This document shows positions 1 through 6,367 of a stretch of 10,709 nucleotides of DNA, piece after piece. The translations under genes and the position numbers were made by a program. The notes beneath the pieces were generated by a model. It ran no database searches, was not told the origin of the DNA, and saw only the letters and a list, made by a program, of their open reading frames with translations. The DNA comes from Bacillota bacterium (GTDB taxonomy: Bacteria; Bacillota; Clostridia; Tissierellales; Peptoniphilaceae): contig JAEZYW010000089.1 in the NCBI GenBank assembly GCA_023418835.1, positions 1 to 10,709 on the forward strand, written 5' to 3'. Each line of letters starts with the position of its first letter. Position 1 is the first letter of the stretch.

Positions 1-83
1 TTATTCGCCAAATATTTATATCCGAAACCATCTAAATTCTCTCTAACTATTTCTAATTTTAATTCATAACCATATTTCCCCAT
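1..83 (-). CDS. IS3-family transposase OrfA, N-terminal fragment
   Basis: This minus-strand frame opens with ATG at 83-81 and runs off the window after 27 complete codons. The visible protein starts MGKYGYELKLEIVRE and continues NLDGFGYKYLAN. That pattern (basic start, K.Y.YE.KL..V, then a GY.YLA helix) is the start of the helix-turn-helix DNA-binding domain of IS3/IS150 OrfA proteins, which bind the element's terminal repeats and are normally joined to the DDE OrfB by a -1 frameshift. A strong Shine-Dalgarno, GAGGGGG at 97-91, sits 7 bases before the ATG and supports this start. Only the start is visible, so whether the transposase is intact cannot be judged. Family assignment is from motif memory; an unrelated HTH protein is less likely given the adjacent IS terminus. 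Confidence 0.72.
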   Translation of the reverse strand, partial: MGKYGYELKLEIVRENLDGFGYKYLAN

Positions 84-100
84 TAAAATACCCCCTCATC

Positions 101-127
101 CGTGTCCGGATTTGGGGGTGCACTACA
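101..127. repeat. Putative IS terminal inverted repeat (one copy visible)
   Basis: Bases 127 to 101 on the minus strand give TGTAGTGCACCCCC, then AAATCCGGACACG. It has the 5'-TG end typical of IS3-family repeats and lies immediately before the transposase leader. Only one copy is in the window, so its status as an inverted repeat is inferred. Confidence 0.6.
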
Positions 128-140
128 ATAGGTTCCTTTT

Positions 141-170
141 TTTATACTTTCTTTATAAAATAAATACAAT
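141..170 (+). promoter_or_regulatory. Weak candidate sigma-A promoter for nfeD operon
   Basis: TTTATA at 141-146 (4/6 match to the -35 consensus) and TACAAT at 165-170 (5/6 match to the -10) are separated by 18 bases and lie about 60 bases before the nfeD start. T7 (137-143) and A8 (179-186) tracts flank them. The region is very AT-rich, so chance matches are expected. No sigma-W-type element, which drives the Bacillus homologues, is recognisable. Confidence 0.3.
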
Positions 171-215
171 TCAAAATTAAAAAAAAGGGTAGATAAGTAG
201 TAATACATAATTTAT

Positions 216-223
216 GGGAGGTG
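216..223 (+). promoter_or_regulatory. Ribosome binding site fixing the TTG start of nfeD
   Basis: GGGAGGTG lies 7 bases before TTG at 231. No ATG in this frame sits upstream, and a signal peptide begins directly after this TTG, so the site decides the start. Confidence 0.8.
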
Positions 224-230
224 TTAAAAA

Positions 231-1523
231 TTGTATAAGAAAAAGTTTAGGGTGATTGTGTTTCTACTAATATTTATATTAGGCTTATCGGAAGTTTCCT
301 TTGCTGAAACTCAGTCAGATTTAGTCTATGTGGTCCCTGTTAGAGAAGAAATTACTAGAGCCACACAAAGATATATTGATTTAGCAATTAAAGATGCGGA
401 AAATAAAAATGCCAAAATGATATTATTTGAATTGGATACTTATGGAGGCTTAGTTGATGCTACTGAAAATATTAAAAACTCAATAACAGGAACTAATATA
501 GAAACTACTTGTTATATAGATAATAAAGCAGAATCGGCGGGCGTATTGTTTTCAATTTCATGTGATAATATAGTGATGAATTCTTACGGAACAATTGGAT
601 CAGCTGAAACAATTCCCAATAACGAAAAAATCTTATCAATGTGGAAATCAATACTGAGAAATGTAGCCCATAATAAGGGTAGAGATCCAGATGTAATTGA
701 AGCTATGGCAGATGTAGACGTGGTCATTGAAGGAGTAAGTGAAAAAGGTAAACTTTTAAATTTAACAGCCCAAGAAGCATTGGATTTGGGAATAGCAGAC
801 GGAATTGCAAATTCTCAAAAAGAAGTTTTGGAATTTTTAGGTCTTTCGAATGCCTCAGTTGAGACTGTTGAAGAAGATTGGTCTACAAAAGTCGGTAAAT
901 TCCTATCCTCACAACTGGTAAGTAGCGTGTTATTAATAGTTGGTTTCTTAGGAATTATAATTGAATTTTTTGTACCGGGATTTGGTCTTCCAGGAATACT
1001 GGGAATGATTTCTCTTTTACTATTCTTTGGAGGAAACCTCATGGTTGGAAATGCAAGCTGGTTTTCGATTATGTTTTTTGTAGTTGGTGTAATACTTCTT
1101 ATAATTGAAGTCTTTGTGCCGGGATTTGGACTTCCTGGAATAGCTGGAATAATACTGACAATTTTTGGAATTGCAACGTCCATGCAATCAATGGAACAGG
1201 CAATAACGGCCATACTTTTAGCGTTAATAACTGCAATAATTGCAGTGGTAATTATCTTTAAGTATGGACTTAACAGCAGAACCTTTAAGAGCATAACTTT
1301 GGAAGAATCTATTAGAGGAAGCTCCAATGTAAACGTGGAAGGAAAGATGCTAGTTAAGATTGGAGACAGGGGAGTCACTGCTACTATTATGAGGCCTAGC
1401 GGTTTCATAGAAATAGACGAGAATAGATTTGATGCCACAGCAATTTCAAATTACATTGCTAAGGGCGTTGTTGTAGAAGTTGTTCGAATAGAGGGAAGTA
1501 AAATAATCGTAAAGGAGATTTAG
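231..1523 (+). CDS. nfeD: NfeD-family membrane serine protease-like protein (NfeD1b, YqeZ-like)
   Basis: A 430-residue membrane protein of the long NfeD class, the usual genetic partner of flotillin-like FloA and thought to act with it in membrane organisation or quality control. In order: a signal peptide (basic MYKKK, hydrophobic core, probable cleavage after A25); an extracytoplasmic ClpP/crotonase-like domain (about 28-205) with FELDTYGG at 66-73 and the nucleophile motif ESAG at 101-104 (candidate S102); five hydrophobic segments (about 230-249, 254-273, 277-297, 300-318, 322-343); and a C-terminal NfeD OB-fold (about 365-430). The membrane part contains a duplicated VPGFGLPGI motif (248-256 and 296-304). 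It starts with TTG after a strong ribosome binding site, and its stop is one base from floA, implying co-translation. In the archaeal homologue 1510-N, Lys lies 41 residues after Ser; here that position is R143, so peptidase activity is uncertain. Confidence 0.93.
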   Translation: MYKKKFRVIVFLLIFILGLSEVSFAETQSDLVYVVPVREEITRATQRYIDLAIKDAENKNAKMILFELDTYGGLVDATENIKNSITGTNIETTCYIDNKAESAGVLFSISCDNIVMNSYGTIGSAETIPNNEKILSMWKSILRNVAHNKGRDPDVIEAMADVDVVIEGVSEKGKLLNLTAQEALDLGIADGIANSQKEVLEFLGLSNASVETVEEDWSTKVGKFLSSQLVSSVLLIVGFLGIIIEFFVPGFGLPGILGMISLLLFFGGNLMVGNASWFSIMFFVVGVILLIIEVFVPGFGLPGIAGIILTIFGIATSMQSMEQAITAILLALITAIIAVVIIFKYGLNSRTFKSITLEESIRGSSNVNVEGKMLVKIGDRGVTATIMRPSGFIEIDENRFDATAISNYIAKGVVVEVVRIEGSKIIVKEI

Positions 1524-1524
1524 G

Positions 1525-2523
1525 ATGATCGGATTTGAATCAATATTGACAATATTTGCAATTTTAGCGATAGGTTTTCTAATTATTATGTTCTTTACCT
1601 TCATTCCAATTGGATTGTGGGTAACGGCATTTTTCTCAGGGGTTAGAATTAAGTTATCTACACTTGTAGGGATGAGACTAAGAAGAGTTGTACCTAGTCA
1701 TATCGTTAACCCCCTTATAAAGGCTACCAAAGCTGGATTGGAATTAAACATTGAAGAAATGGAAGCCCATTATCTAGCAGGAGGAAATATTAATACTCTT
1801 GTAGATGCACTAATAGCAGCTCAAAGAGCTAATATTCCTCTTACATTTGAAAGGGCAGCTGCAATAGACTTGGCAGGTAGAAATGTTTTAGAAGCTGTGC
1901 AAGTTAGCGTTAACCCAAAAGTAATAGAAACTCCTAATATTTCTGCCGTTGCTCAAGATGGTATAGAAGTTATCGTAAAGGCTAGAGTAACAGTTAGGGC
2001 AAATATCGACAGATTAGTTGGGGGAGCAGGAGAAGAAACTATTATTGCCAGAGTTGGAGAAGGTATCGTAACGACGGTAGGTAGTTCTAGGTCATATAAA
2101 CAAGTATTAGAAGATCCAGACAACATTTCAAAAGTTGTATTAGGTAAAGGTTTGGACTCTGGAACGGCTTTTGAAATTCTCTCTATAGATATAGCAGACG
2201 TAGACGTTGCTAGAAATATCGGTGCTAAGCTTCAGGCAGATCAAGCTGCTGCAGATAAGAAGATTGCAGAGGCAAAAGCTTCTGAAAGAAGAGCAATGGC
2301 ACTTGCAAGAGAGCAAGAGATGAAAGCAGAGGTTGTAGAAATGAGAGCTAAAGTAGTAGCTAGTGAATCCCGAGTTCCTCTTGCTTTAGCAGAGGCATTG
2401 AGAGAGGGTAAGATGGGTGTTATGGATTATTACAATATGAAAAATGTAATTGCCGACACTGATATGAGAACTTCCATTGCAAAACCAGAAGAAAAGAACG
2501 ATTCTTCAACTAAAATAGAATAG
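1525..2523 (+). CDS. floA: Flotillin-like protein FloA
   Basis: A 332-residue bacterial flotillin, essentially the length of Bacillus FloA (YqfA). The family forms oligomers in functional membrane microdomains and influences membrane fluidity and the activity of secretion, signalling and cell-wall proteins. The N terminus (about 5-39) is a long hydrophobic stretch that inserts in the membrane; an SPFH/band-7 region follows (about 42-230), with [20 protein letters not shown] at 130-149 and [13 protein letters not shown] at 175-187. An Ala/Glu/Lys-rich coiled coil (about 232-285, starting at [20 protein letters not shown]) gives the oligomerisation segment, and the tail is charged and polar. 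AAAGGAG at 1511-1517, inside the end of nfeD, is the ribosome binding site, placing the ATG one base after the nfeD stop. The nfeD-floA pairing is conserved widely and supports a joint role. No defects are visible. Confidence 0.96.
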   Translation: MIGFESILTIFAILAIGFLIIMFFTFIPIGLWVTAFFSGVRIKLSTLVGMRLRRVVPSHIVNPLIKATKAGLELNIEEMEAHYLAGGNINTLVDALIAAQRANIPLTFERAAAIDLAGRNVLEAVQVSVNPKVIETPNISAVAQDGIEVIVKARVTVRANIDRLVGGAGEETIIARVGEGIVTTVGSSRSYKQVLEDPDNISKVVLGKGLDSGTAFEILSIDIADVDVARNIGAKLQADQAAADKKIAEAKASERRAMALAREQEMKAEVVEMRAKVVASESRVPLALAEALREGKMGVMDYYNMKNVIADTDMRTSIAKPEEKNDSSTKIE

Positions 2524-2534
2524 GATGTGATCTT

Positions 2535-3170
2535 ATGAGTTTTATGGATGCTTTAATACTTATATTTATTGTAAGGGCTATAGTTAATTTCTTTGGAGCA
2601 TCTAAAAAAAGATCACGTAATCAGAATAAGAAAACCCATTATAACACTCAGGCGGTTCCAAGAACCCCCGAGAGAAAAAACAATAAGGTTTCTCCGCCTC
2701 AAAGACAAAAAAGTGGTAGAAATTTGACTTCAATATTAACTGAAATTCAAAAAGAAATAGAAAGAATTGATGGCAAAACAGAGAAACCTTTAGAAGAAAA
2801 GAAAAAAAGCTATGCTGAAACTGTGGTTGAAAGAGATAAAAAATCCTCTTATGATGGTCATGTATTAAAACCGCAAGTTTTAAAAACGGAAAGGCAAAAA
2901 GAAATTGAGGAGCTTTATGAAGGCATGGGAGGATTGGCCGAAGATAAAATTTCAATTTCAGATATGGAAGATTATCAAATTGCCTTATATGGAGATAGCG
3001 ATGAAGATTCTCTATTTGATTACGATTCTATGGAAATGGATGCTGAATGGGAAACTGAAGAAGGGTCAATAATAATGGAAATTATTGACGATAAATCCTT
3101 TCCTATGGATTTAAAAACGGGGATTATCTTAAAAGAAATTTTAGATAAACCAATTTCAATAAGAAATTAA
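2535..3170 (+). CDS. Uncharacterised membrane-anchored protein of the nfeD-floA operon
   Basis: I do not recognise this 211-residue protein. It has one N-terminal hydrophobic segment (about 5-20, ALILIFIVRAIVNFF) followed by a strongly basic stretch (24-62, starting KKRSRNQNKK), so by the positive-inside rule the rest is cytoplasmic. Residues 40-60 are Pro/Arg/Gln-rich and probably disordered; 63-130 are charged and partly helical (ILTEIQKEIERI at 67-78; TERQKEIEELYEG at 118-130). An acidic region (143-187) leads to a compact C-terminal motif, DLKTGIILKEILDKP (192-206). From memory, similar D-L-x-x-x-I-I-x-x-E-I-L tails occur at the ends of other anchored hypothetical proteins. It follows floA by 11 bases with a modest ribosome binding site (AGGA 2522-2525) and is followed by the operon terminator. 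An adaptor role at FloA-organised membrane sites is an inference from position and architecture only. Confidence 0.85.
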   Translation: MSFMDALILIFIVRAIVNFFGASKKRSRNQNKKTHYNTQAVPRTPERKNNKVSPPQRQKSGRNLTSILTEIQKEIERIDGKTEKPLEEKKKSYAETVVERDKKSSYDGHVLKPQVLKTERQKEIEELYEGMGGLAEDKISISDMEDYQIALYGDSDEDSLFDYDSMEMDAEWETEEGSIIMEIIDDKSFPMDLKTGIILKEILDKPISIRN

Positions 3171-3173
3171 TTT

Positions 3174-3210
3174 GAAAATGATACCTAACACTTTAATAGG
3201 TATCATTTTC
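3174..3210 (+). terminator. Rho-independent terminator of the nfeD-floA operon
   Basis: GAAAATGATACCTA (3174-3187) pairs perfectly with TAGGTATCATTTTC (3197-3210), a 14-bp stem with a 9-base loop. The 3' arm ends in TTTTC and runs into TTTAC. It starts 4 bases after the stop of the 211-residue gene and separates the two operons. The stem is AT-rich with only a few G-C pairs. Confidence 0.85.
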
Positions 3211-3236
3211 TTTACATAGTTAAGAGTTCATATACC

Positions 3237-3266
3237 TTGCAACATGGAGTTGCTTTGTAGTAAAAT
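3237..3266 (+). promoter_or_regulatory. Candidate sigma-A promoter for the phoH-ccpN operon
   Basis: TTGCAA at 3237-3242 (4/6) and TAAAAT at 3261-3266 (5/6) are separated by 18 bases, downstream of the terminator and about 34 bases before the phoH start. This is the only intergenic space in the second operon large enough for a promoter. A small inverted repeat, GCAAC-ATGGA-GTTGC (3239-3253), overlaps the -35 and spacer. Confidence 0.55.
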
Positions 3267-3299
3267 GAGATAATAAATAATAGGAATTGAGAGGTAAAA

Positions 3300-4268
3300 A
3301 TGACAGGAGTCAACCACAAAATTGATATTAATGTAAATGATCCCAAAATTCTATCTCAGCTTTTTGGTAAGCTAGATGAGAATGTAAAATTAATAGAGAA
3401 GCACTACGGTGTAAAAGTAAAGTTAGAAGATGGTTACTTATCTTTATTGGGAGAAGATGAGAAAGATGTCCTATTAGCAGACAAAACTCTTTCTACAATT
3501 TTGAAAATATTGATAAACCAAAAATCCATCGGATACAGGGACATTGAATATATAATTGAGCAAAGTGATAAATTTCCAGATGAAGATTTATCTAGACCTT
3601 ATAACGAAGCCATCGTATATTCATCTACGGGAAAGGTAATTAGACCTAAAACCATAGGGCAAAAAAGATATATAGACGCAATTGGAAAAAATAATGTAAC
3701 TTTTGGAATTGGTCCAGCAGGTACGGGAAAAACCTATTTAGCAGTTGCCATGGCAGTTAAAGCATTTAAAGCCAAAGAAGTTGCTAGAATCATTTTGACT
3801 AGACCGGCAGTGGAAGCTGGAGAGAGTTTGGGATTTTTGCCTGGAGATATGCAGATGAAAGTAGATCCCTATCTTAGACCACTTTATGACGCTATTTTTG
3901 ATATGCTGGGAGCGGATTCATTCCACGACTTAGTTGACAAAAATATAATTGAAGTTGCTCCCTTGGCTTATATGAGAGGTCGTACTCTAGACAACGCTTA
4001 TATCATTTTAGACGAAGCACAAAATACAACTAATGAACAAATGAATATGTTTCTCTCTCGTTTGGGACACGGATCTAAGGATATTGTAAATGGAGACGTT
4101 ACACAAATTGACCTGAAAAAAGGACAGAAATCCGGATTAGTGGACGTTATAAAAATGTTAAAAGACATAAAAGGCGTAGAATTTGTATATTTAGAAAAAT
4201 CAGATATTGTACGTCATAGAGTAGTTCAAAGTATTATTGAAGCTTATGAAAGATCGGAAAGAAATTAA
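3300..4268 (+). CDS. phoH: PhoH-family P-loop ATPase (PhoH-like)
   Basis: A 322-residue cytoplasmic PhoH protein, normal length for the Bacillota member. The family are ATPases of the superfamily-1 helicase type, and genetic linkage to ybeY suggests a role in RNA or ribosome metabolism; the exact substrate is not settled. The N-terminal 110 residues form the small alpha/beta domain typical of this subgroup. The ATPase domain carries Walker A GPAGTGKT (138-145), TRPAVEAGE (167-175), Walker B IILDEAQN (235-242), the NGDVTQID segment (264-271) and the terminal SDIVRHRVVQ (301-310) with the arginines expected to contact phosphate. The ATG follows GAGAGG (about 3289-3294). It is the first gene after the terminator and heads the operon. 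In Bacillus, pgpH lies between phoH and ybeY; here only 34 bases separate them. Confidence 0.96.
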   Translation: MTGVNHKIDINVNDPKILSQLFGKLDENVKLIEKHYGVKVKLEDGYLSLLGEDEKDVLLADKTLSTILKILINQKSIGYRDIEYIIEQSDKFPDEDLSRPYNEAIVYSSTGKVIRPKTIGQKRYIDAIGKNNVTFGIGPAGTGKTYLAVAMAVKAFKAKEVARIILTRPAVEAGESLGFLPGDMQMKVDPYLRPLYDAIFDMLGADSFHDLVDKNIIEVAPLAYMRGRTLDNAYIILDEAQNTTNEQMNMFLSRLGHGSKDIVNGDVTQIDLKKGQKSGLVDVIKMLKDIKGVEFVYLEKSDIVRHRVVQSIIEAYERSERN

Positions 4269-4302
4269 AAATAAATTGCCTATTGTGAGCTTAAGATAAT
4301 TT

Positions 4303-4749
4303 ATGATAGAAATACTACTATCGAACGAAACGGAAGATGAATTAAATCCTGAATTTGAAAGTGTTATAGAGAAGTCTGTAAATGTAGTTGGTGAAATTAT
4401 GAATCTCCAAGGGAATTGGGAAGTTAGTGTTTCAATCGTAACTCCAGAAGAAATTCAAGTTTTAAATAGGGAATATCGGGGAGTAGACAAAGTCACAGAC
4501 GTTCTTTCTTTTCCAATGGAATTTGAAATGGATTTACCAATAAAACTTTTAGGTGACATCGTTATAAATATGGAAAAAATTAAATCCCAAGCTTTAGAAT
4601 TTAATCATTCAGAAGAAAGGGAGCTATCTTATCTAACGGTTCACAGTATGTTGCATCTATTGGGCTTTGATCACATTGACGATGAGGAAAGAAAAGTCAT
4701 GCGGGAAAAAGAAAAAGAGATAATGAAAGTTCTAGGAATTTCAGAATGA
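4303..4749 (+). CDS. ybeY: Endoribonuclease YbeY (rRNA maturation factor)
   Basis: A 148-residue single-domain UPF0054 metalloprotein. YbeY is a zinc-dependent endoribonuclease needed for 16S rRNA 3'-end maturation and 70S quality control, and in several bacteria it interacts with Era. The signature H-x3-H-x5-H is intact as H114, H118 and H124 in HSMLHLLGFDH, and the conserved NREYRGVDKVTDVLSFP (55-71, with R59) and LGDIVIN (83-89) segments are present. No clear Shine-Dalgarno precedes the ATG; the bases before it read GAGCTTAAGATAATTT. Translation is therefore probably weak or dependent on re-initiation from phoH 34 bases upstream, but the MIEI start fits the family. The stop codon overlaps the start of the next gene by four bases (ATGA), indicating coupling. 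Confidence 0.96.
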   Translation: MIEILLSNETEDELNPEFESVIEKSVNVVGEIMNLQGNWEVSVSIVTPEEIQVLNREYRGVDKVTDVLSFPMEFEMDLPIKLLGDIVINMEKIKSQALEFNHSEERELSYLTVHSMLHLLGFDHIDDEERKVMREKEKEIMKVLGISE

Positions 4750-5471
4750 AAAGAGATTATAAACAAAATTTTTTACTCAACTTAATAGATTCATTTAACT
4801 ATGCGATAAGCGGATTGATCACTGCTGTAGGTACAGAAAGAAATATGAAGATACACTACGGAGCAGCCATTATCGTACTTTTTAGTTCTCTGTTTTTCAA
4901 TTTAAGTAGGGTTGAGTATATGATTTTGTTACTAACCATAACTTTGGTTATTGTGACAGAACTCATTAATACTGCTGTGGAAAAGACCATTGACTTAATT
5001 ACGGAAGATTACCATCCATTGGCAAAAATTGTAAAAGATATAGCTGCAGGAGCGGTATTACTAGCGGCTTTAAATTCTGTGGCAGTAGGATACTTATTGT
5101 TTTTTGACAGATTAGATGCCGTGAGATCAGTAGTAATATTAAGAATTACCAATTCTCCAACACATCTAACTTTAATCGCAATACTTCTAGTGTTGGTAAT
5201 AACAATTGGGCTTAAAGCCTTCTTTCACAAGTTTAGCAAGGGCACACCACTACAAGGTGGGGCAGTTAGTGGCCACTCTTCTTTGGCATTTTGTTGTGCC
5301 ACAATAATTTCCACTATGTCAGAAAATATAATAATTACAATTTTAGCATTTATTATGGCTTTGTTAGTTGCAGAAAGTAGGGTCGAAGGAAAAATTCACA
5401 CTACTTTAGAAGTAGTATCAGGTTCTGTATTGGGAATTCTAATAGGGATTTTGATATTTCAAGTTTTATAA
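4746..5471 (+). CDS. dgkA: Fused undecaprenol/diacylglycerol kinase (DgkA) - PAP2 phosphatase
   Basis: A 241-residue integral membrane protein joining two enzymes. The N-terminal half (1-120) is a DgkA-type lipid kinase, which in Gram-positives mainly phosphorylates undecaprenol: FNYAISGLITAVGTERNMKI (17-36), the catalytic-region motif ELINTAVEKTIDL (72-84) with E72 and E79, and KDIAAGAV (97-104). The C-terminal half (about 140-241) is a PAP2 phosphatase with GTPLQGGAVSGHSS (166-179; H177) and SRVEGKIHTTLE (211-222; S211, R212, H218), matching the C2 and C3 motifs; K165 may stand for the C1 lysine. The usual PSGH is VSGH and the last acidic residue is E222 rather than D. Stand-alone DgkA is about 120-130 residues. 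It overlaps ybeY by four bases and precedes era by 14. The two halves would oppose each other on polyprenol phosphate; the physiological substrate is not shown by sequence. Confidence 0.92.
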   Translation: MKRDYKQNFLLNLIDSFNYAISGLITAVGTERNMKIHYGAAIIVLFSSLFFNLSRVEYMILLLTITLVIVTELINTAVEKTIDLITEDYHPLAKIVKDIAAGAVLLAALNSVAVGYLLFFDRLDAVRSVVILRITNSPTHLTLIAILLVLVITIGLKAFFHKFSKGTPLQGGAVSGHSSLAFCCATIISTMSENIIITILAFIMALLVAESRVEGKIHTTLEVVSGSVLGILIGILIFQVL

Positions 5472-5485
5472 AATAGGAGATAAAT

Positions 5486-6367
5486 ATGACAAAAGCAGGA
5501 TTTGTATCGGTAATAGGTAGACCAAATGTTGGGAAATCCACGTTGTTGAATAGAATATTAGGCGAAAAGATTTCAATAATTTCTGATAAGCCTCAAACTA
5601 CTAGAGATAAAATACAATTAATTTATACAGATGAAGATACCCAAATGATTTTTTTAGACACTCCAGGAATGCAAAACCCAAGGAATAAACTTGGTGAGCA
5701 TATGCTTAACACATCTAGAGGATCTGTCGGGGATGCCGATGTGGTCCTTTATCTAGTAGATACAAGTGAATACATTGGATCTAGGGAAAAAGATATAATA
5801 GATTTTTTACAAGGAATAGAAGTTCCAATTATTCTAGTTATAAATAAAATAGACACAATTGAAAAATCTAAAATCTTAGAGTTAATAGATTTGTATAAAG
5901 ATGTGGAAAATATTTCAGATATAATACCAATTTCAGCTACAAAGGGAGATGGAATTGAAGAATTAATTGAGGTAATAACTAAGCATCTTCCCGATGGGCC
6001 GTTTTTTTTTCCAGAAGATTATATTACAGATAAGTCTGAAAGATTTATTGTAGGGGAGATTATTAGAGAAAAGGCTTTATTAAATTTAAAAGAAGAAGTG
6101 CCCCATGGAATTTCTGTTATGGTGGATAGCATGAAAGAAGATGAAGAGGGAAGATTTAATATCACCGCGACTATTTATTCTGAAAAGGACTCCCATAAAG
6201 GAATTATAATTGGCAAGCAAGGTGGAATGATAAAAAAGATTCGCCAAGAATCCACCAGGGATATAGAGAGATTTCTAGATTCCAAAGTTAATTTGGAATT
6301 ATGGGTTAAAATAGAAAAAAATTGGAGAGAAAGGGACTCAAAAGTAAAATATTTTGGATACCAATGA
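5486..6367 (+). CDS. era: GTPase Era
   Basis: Era is an essential GTPase that binds the 3' end of 16S rRNA near the anti-Shine-Dalgarno sequence and chaperones 30S assembly, and so links to YbeY encoded two genes upstream. This 293-residue copy has normal length. The GTPase domain shows G1 GRPNVGKST (11-19), G2 around QTTR (37-40), G3 DTPG (58-61), G4 NKID (120-123) and G5 SAT (150-152). The C-terminal KH domain includes GIIIGKQGGMIK (239-250) for RNA binding and ends with ELWVKIEKNW (271-280). TAGGAGA (5474-5480) precedes the ATG by 5 bases. A run of nine T (6002-6010) encodes F173-F175 in the linker between the domains. The 3' end overlaps recO by 14 bases. Bacillus has cdd just before era; it is absent here. 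Confidence 0.97.
   Translation: MTKAGFVSVIGRPNVGKSTLLNRILGEKISIISDKPQTTRDKIQLIYTDEDTQMIFLDTPGMQNPRNKLGEHMLNTSRGSVGDADVVLYLVDTSEYIGSREKDIIDFLQGIEVPIILVINKIDTIEKSKILELIDLYKDVENISDIIPISATKGDGIEELIEVITKHLPDGPFFFPEDYITDKSERFIVGEIIREKALLNLKEEVPHGISVMVDSMKEDEEGRFNITATIYSEKDSHKGIIIGKQGGMIKKIRQESTRDIERFLDSKVNLELWVKIEKNWRERDSKVKYFGYQ

Larger units (their letters stand above)
1..127 (-). mobile_element. End of an IS3-family (IS150-like) insertion sequence, truncated by the window edge
   Basis: The first 127 bases look like the 5' end of an insertion sequence read on the minus strand. Reading inward from base 127, the strand begins TGTAGTGCACCCCCAAATCC and continues through GGACACG to about base 101. 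This resembles IS3/IS150-group termini, which start with TG and carry a C-run followed by AAAT..GGACA. A ribosome binding site and the start of an OrfA-type protein follow within 45 bases, the usual IS layout. The other end, the inverted-repeat partner and any target duplication lie outside the window, so the boundary at 127 is inferred from the terminus pattern alone. The element's transposase points away from nfeD. Confidence 0.75.

Noticed and set aside
124..129. TACAAT as a -10 box created at the IS junction
   Set aside because: No -35-like hexamer lies 16-18 bases upstream (bases 100-107 read CCGTGTCC), so it was not called as a promoter.
815..1438. Long minus-strand open frame opposite nfeD
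   Set aside because: It lies wholly antisense to a well-supported gene, has no ribosome binding site I can see, and its translation (rich in S, P, I with repeated [15 protein letters not shown] words) is the mirror of the duplicated PGFGLPG-coding DNA.
2602..2955. Minus-strand open frame opposite the 211-residue gene
   Set aside because: Its Phe-rich translation is what A-rich sense DNA gives on the other strand; the + strand frame has operon context and a terminator right after it.
5400..5416. Seven-bp inverted repeat ACTACTT-TAG-AAGTAGT in dgkA
   Set aside because: It is short, inside coding sequence, has no T-run after it, and is followed by coding sequence and a normal era ribosome binding site; probably chance.
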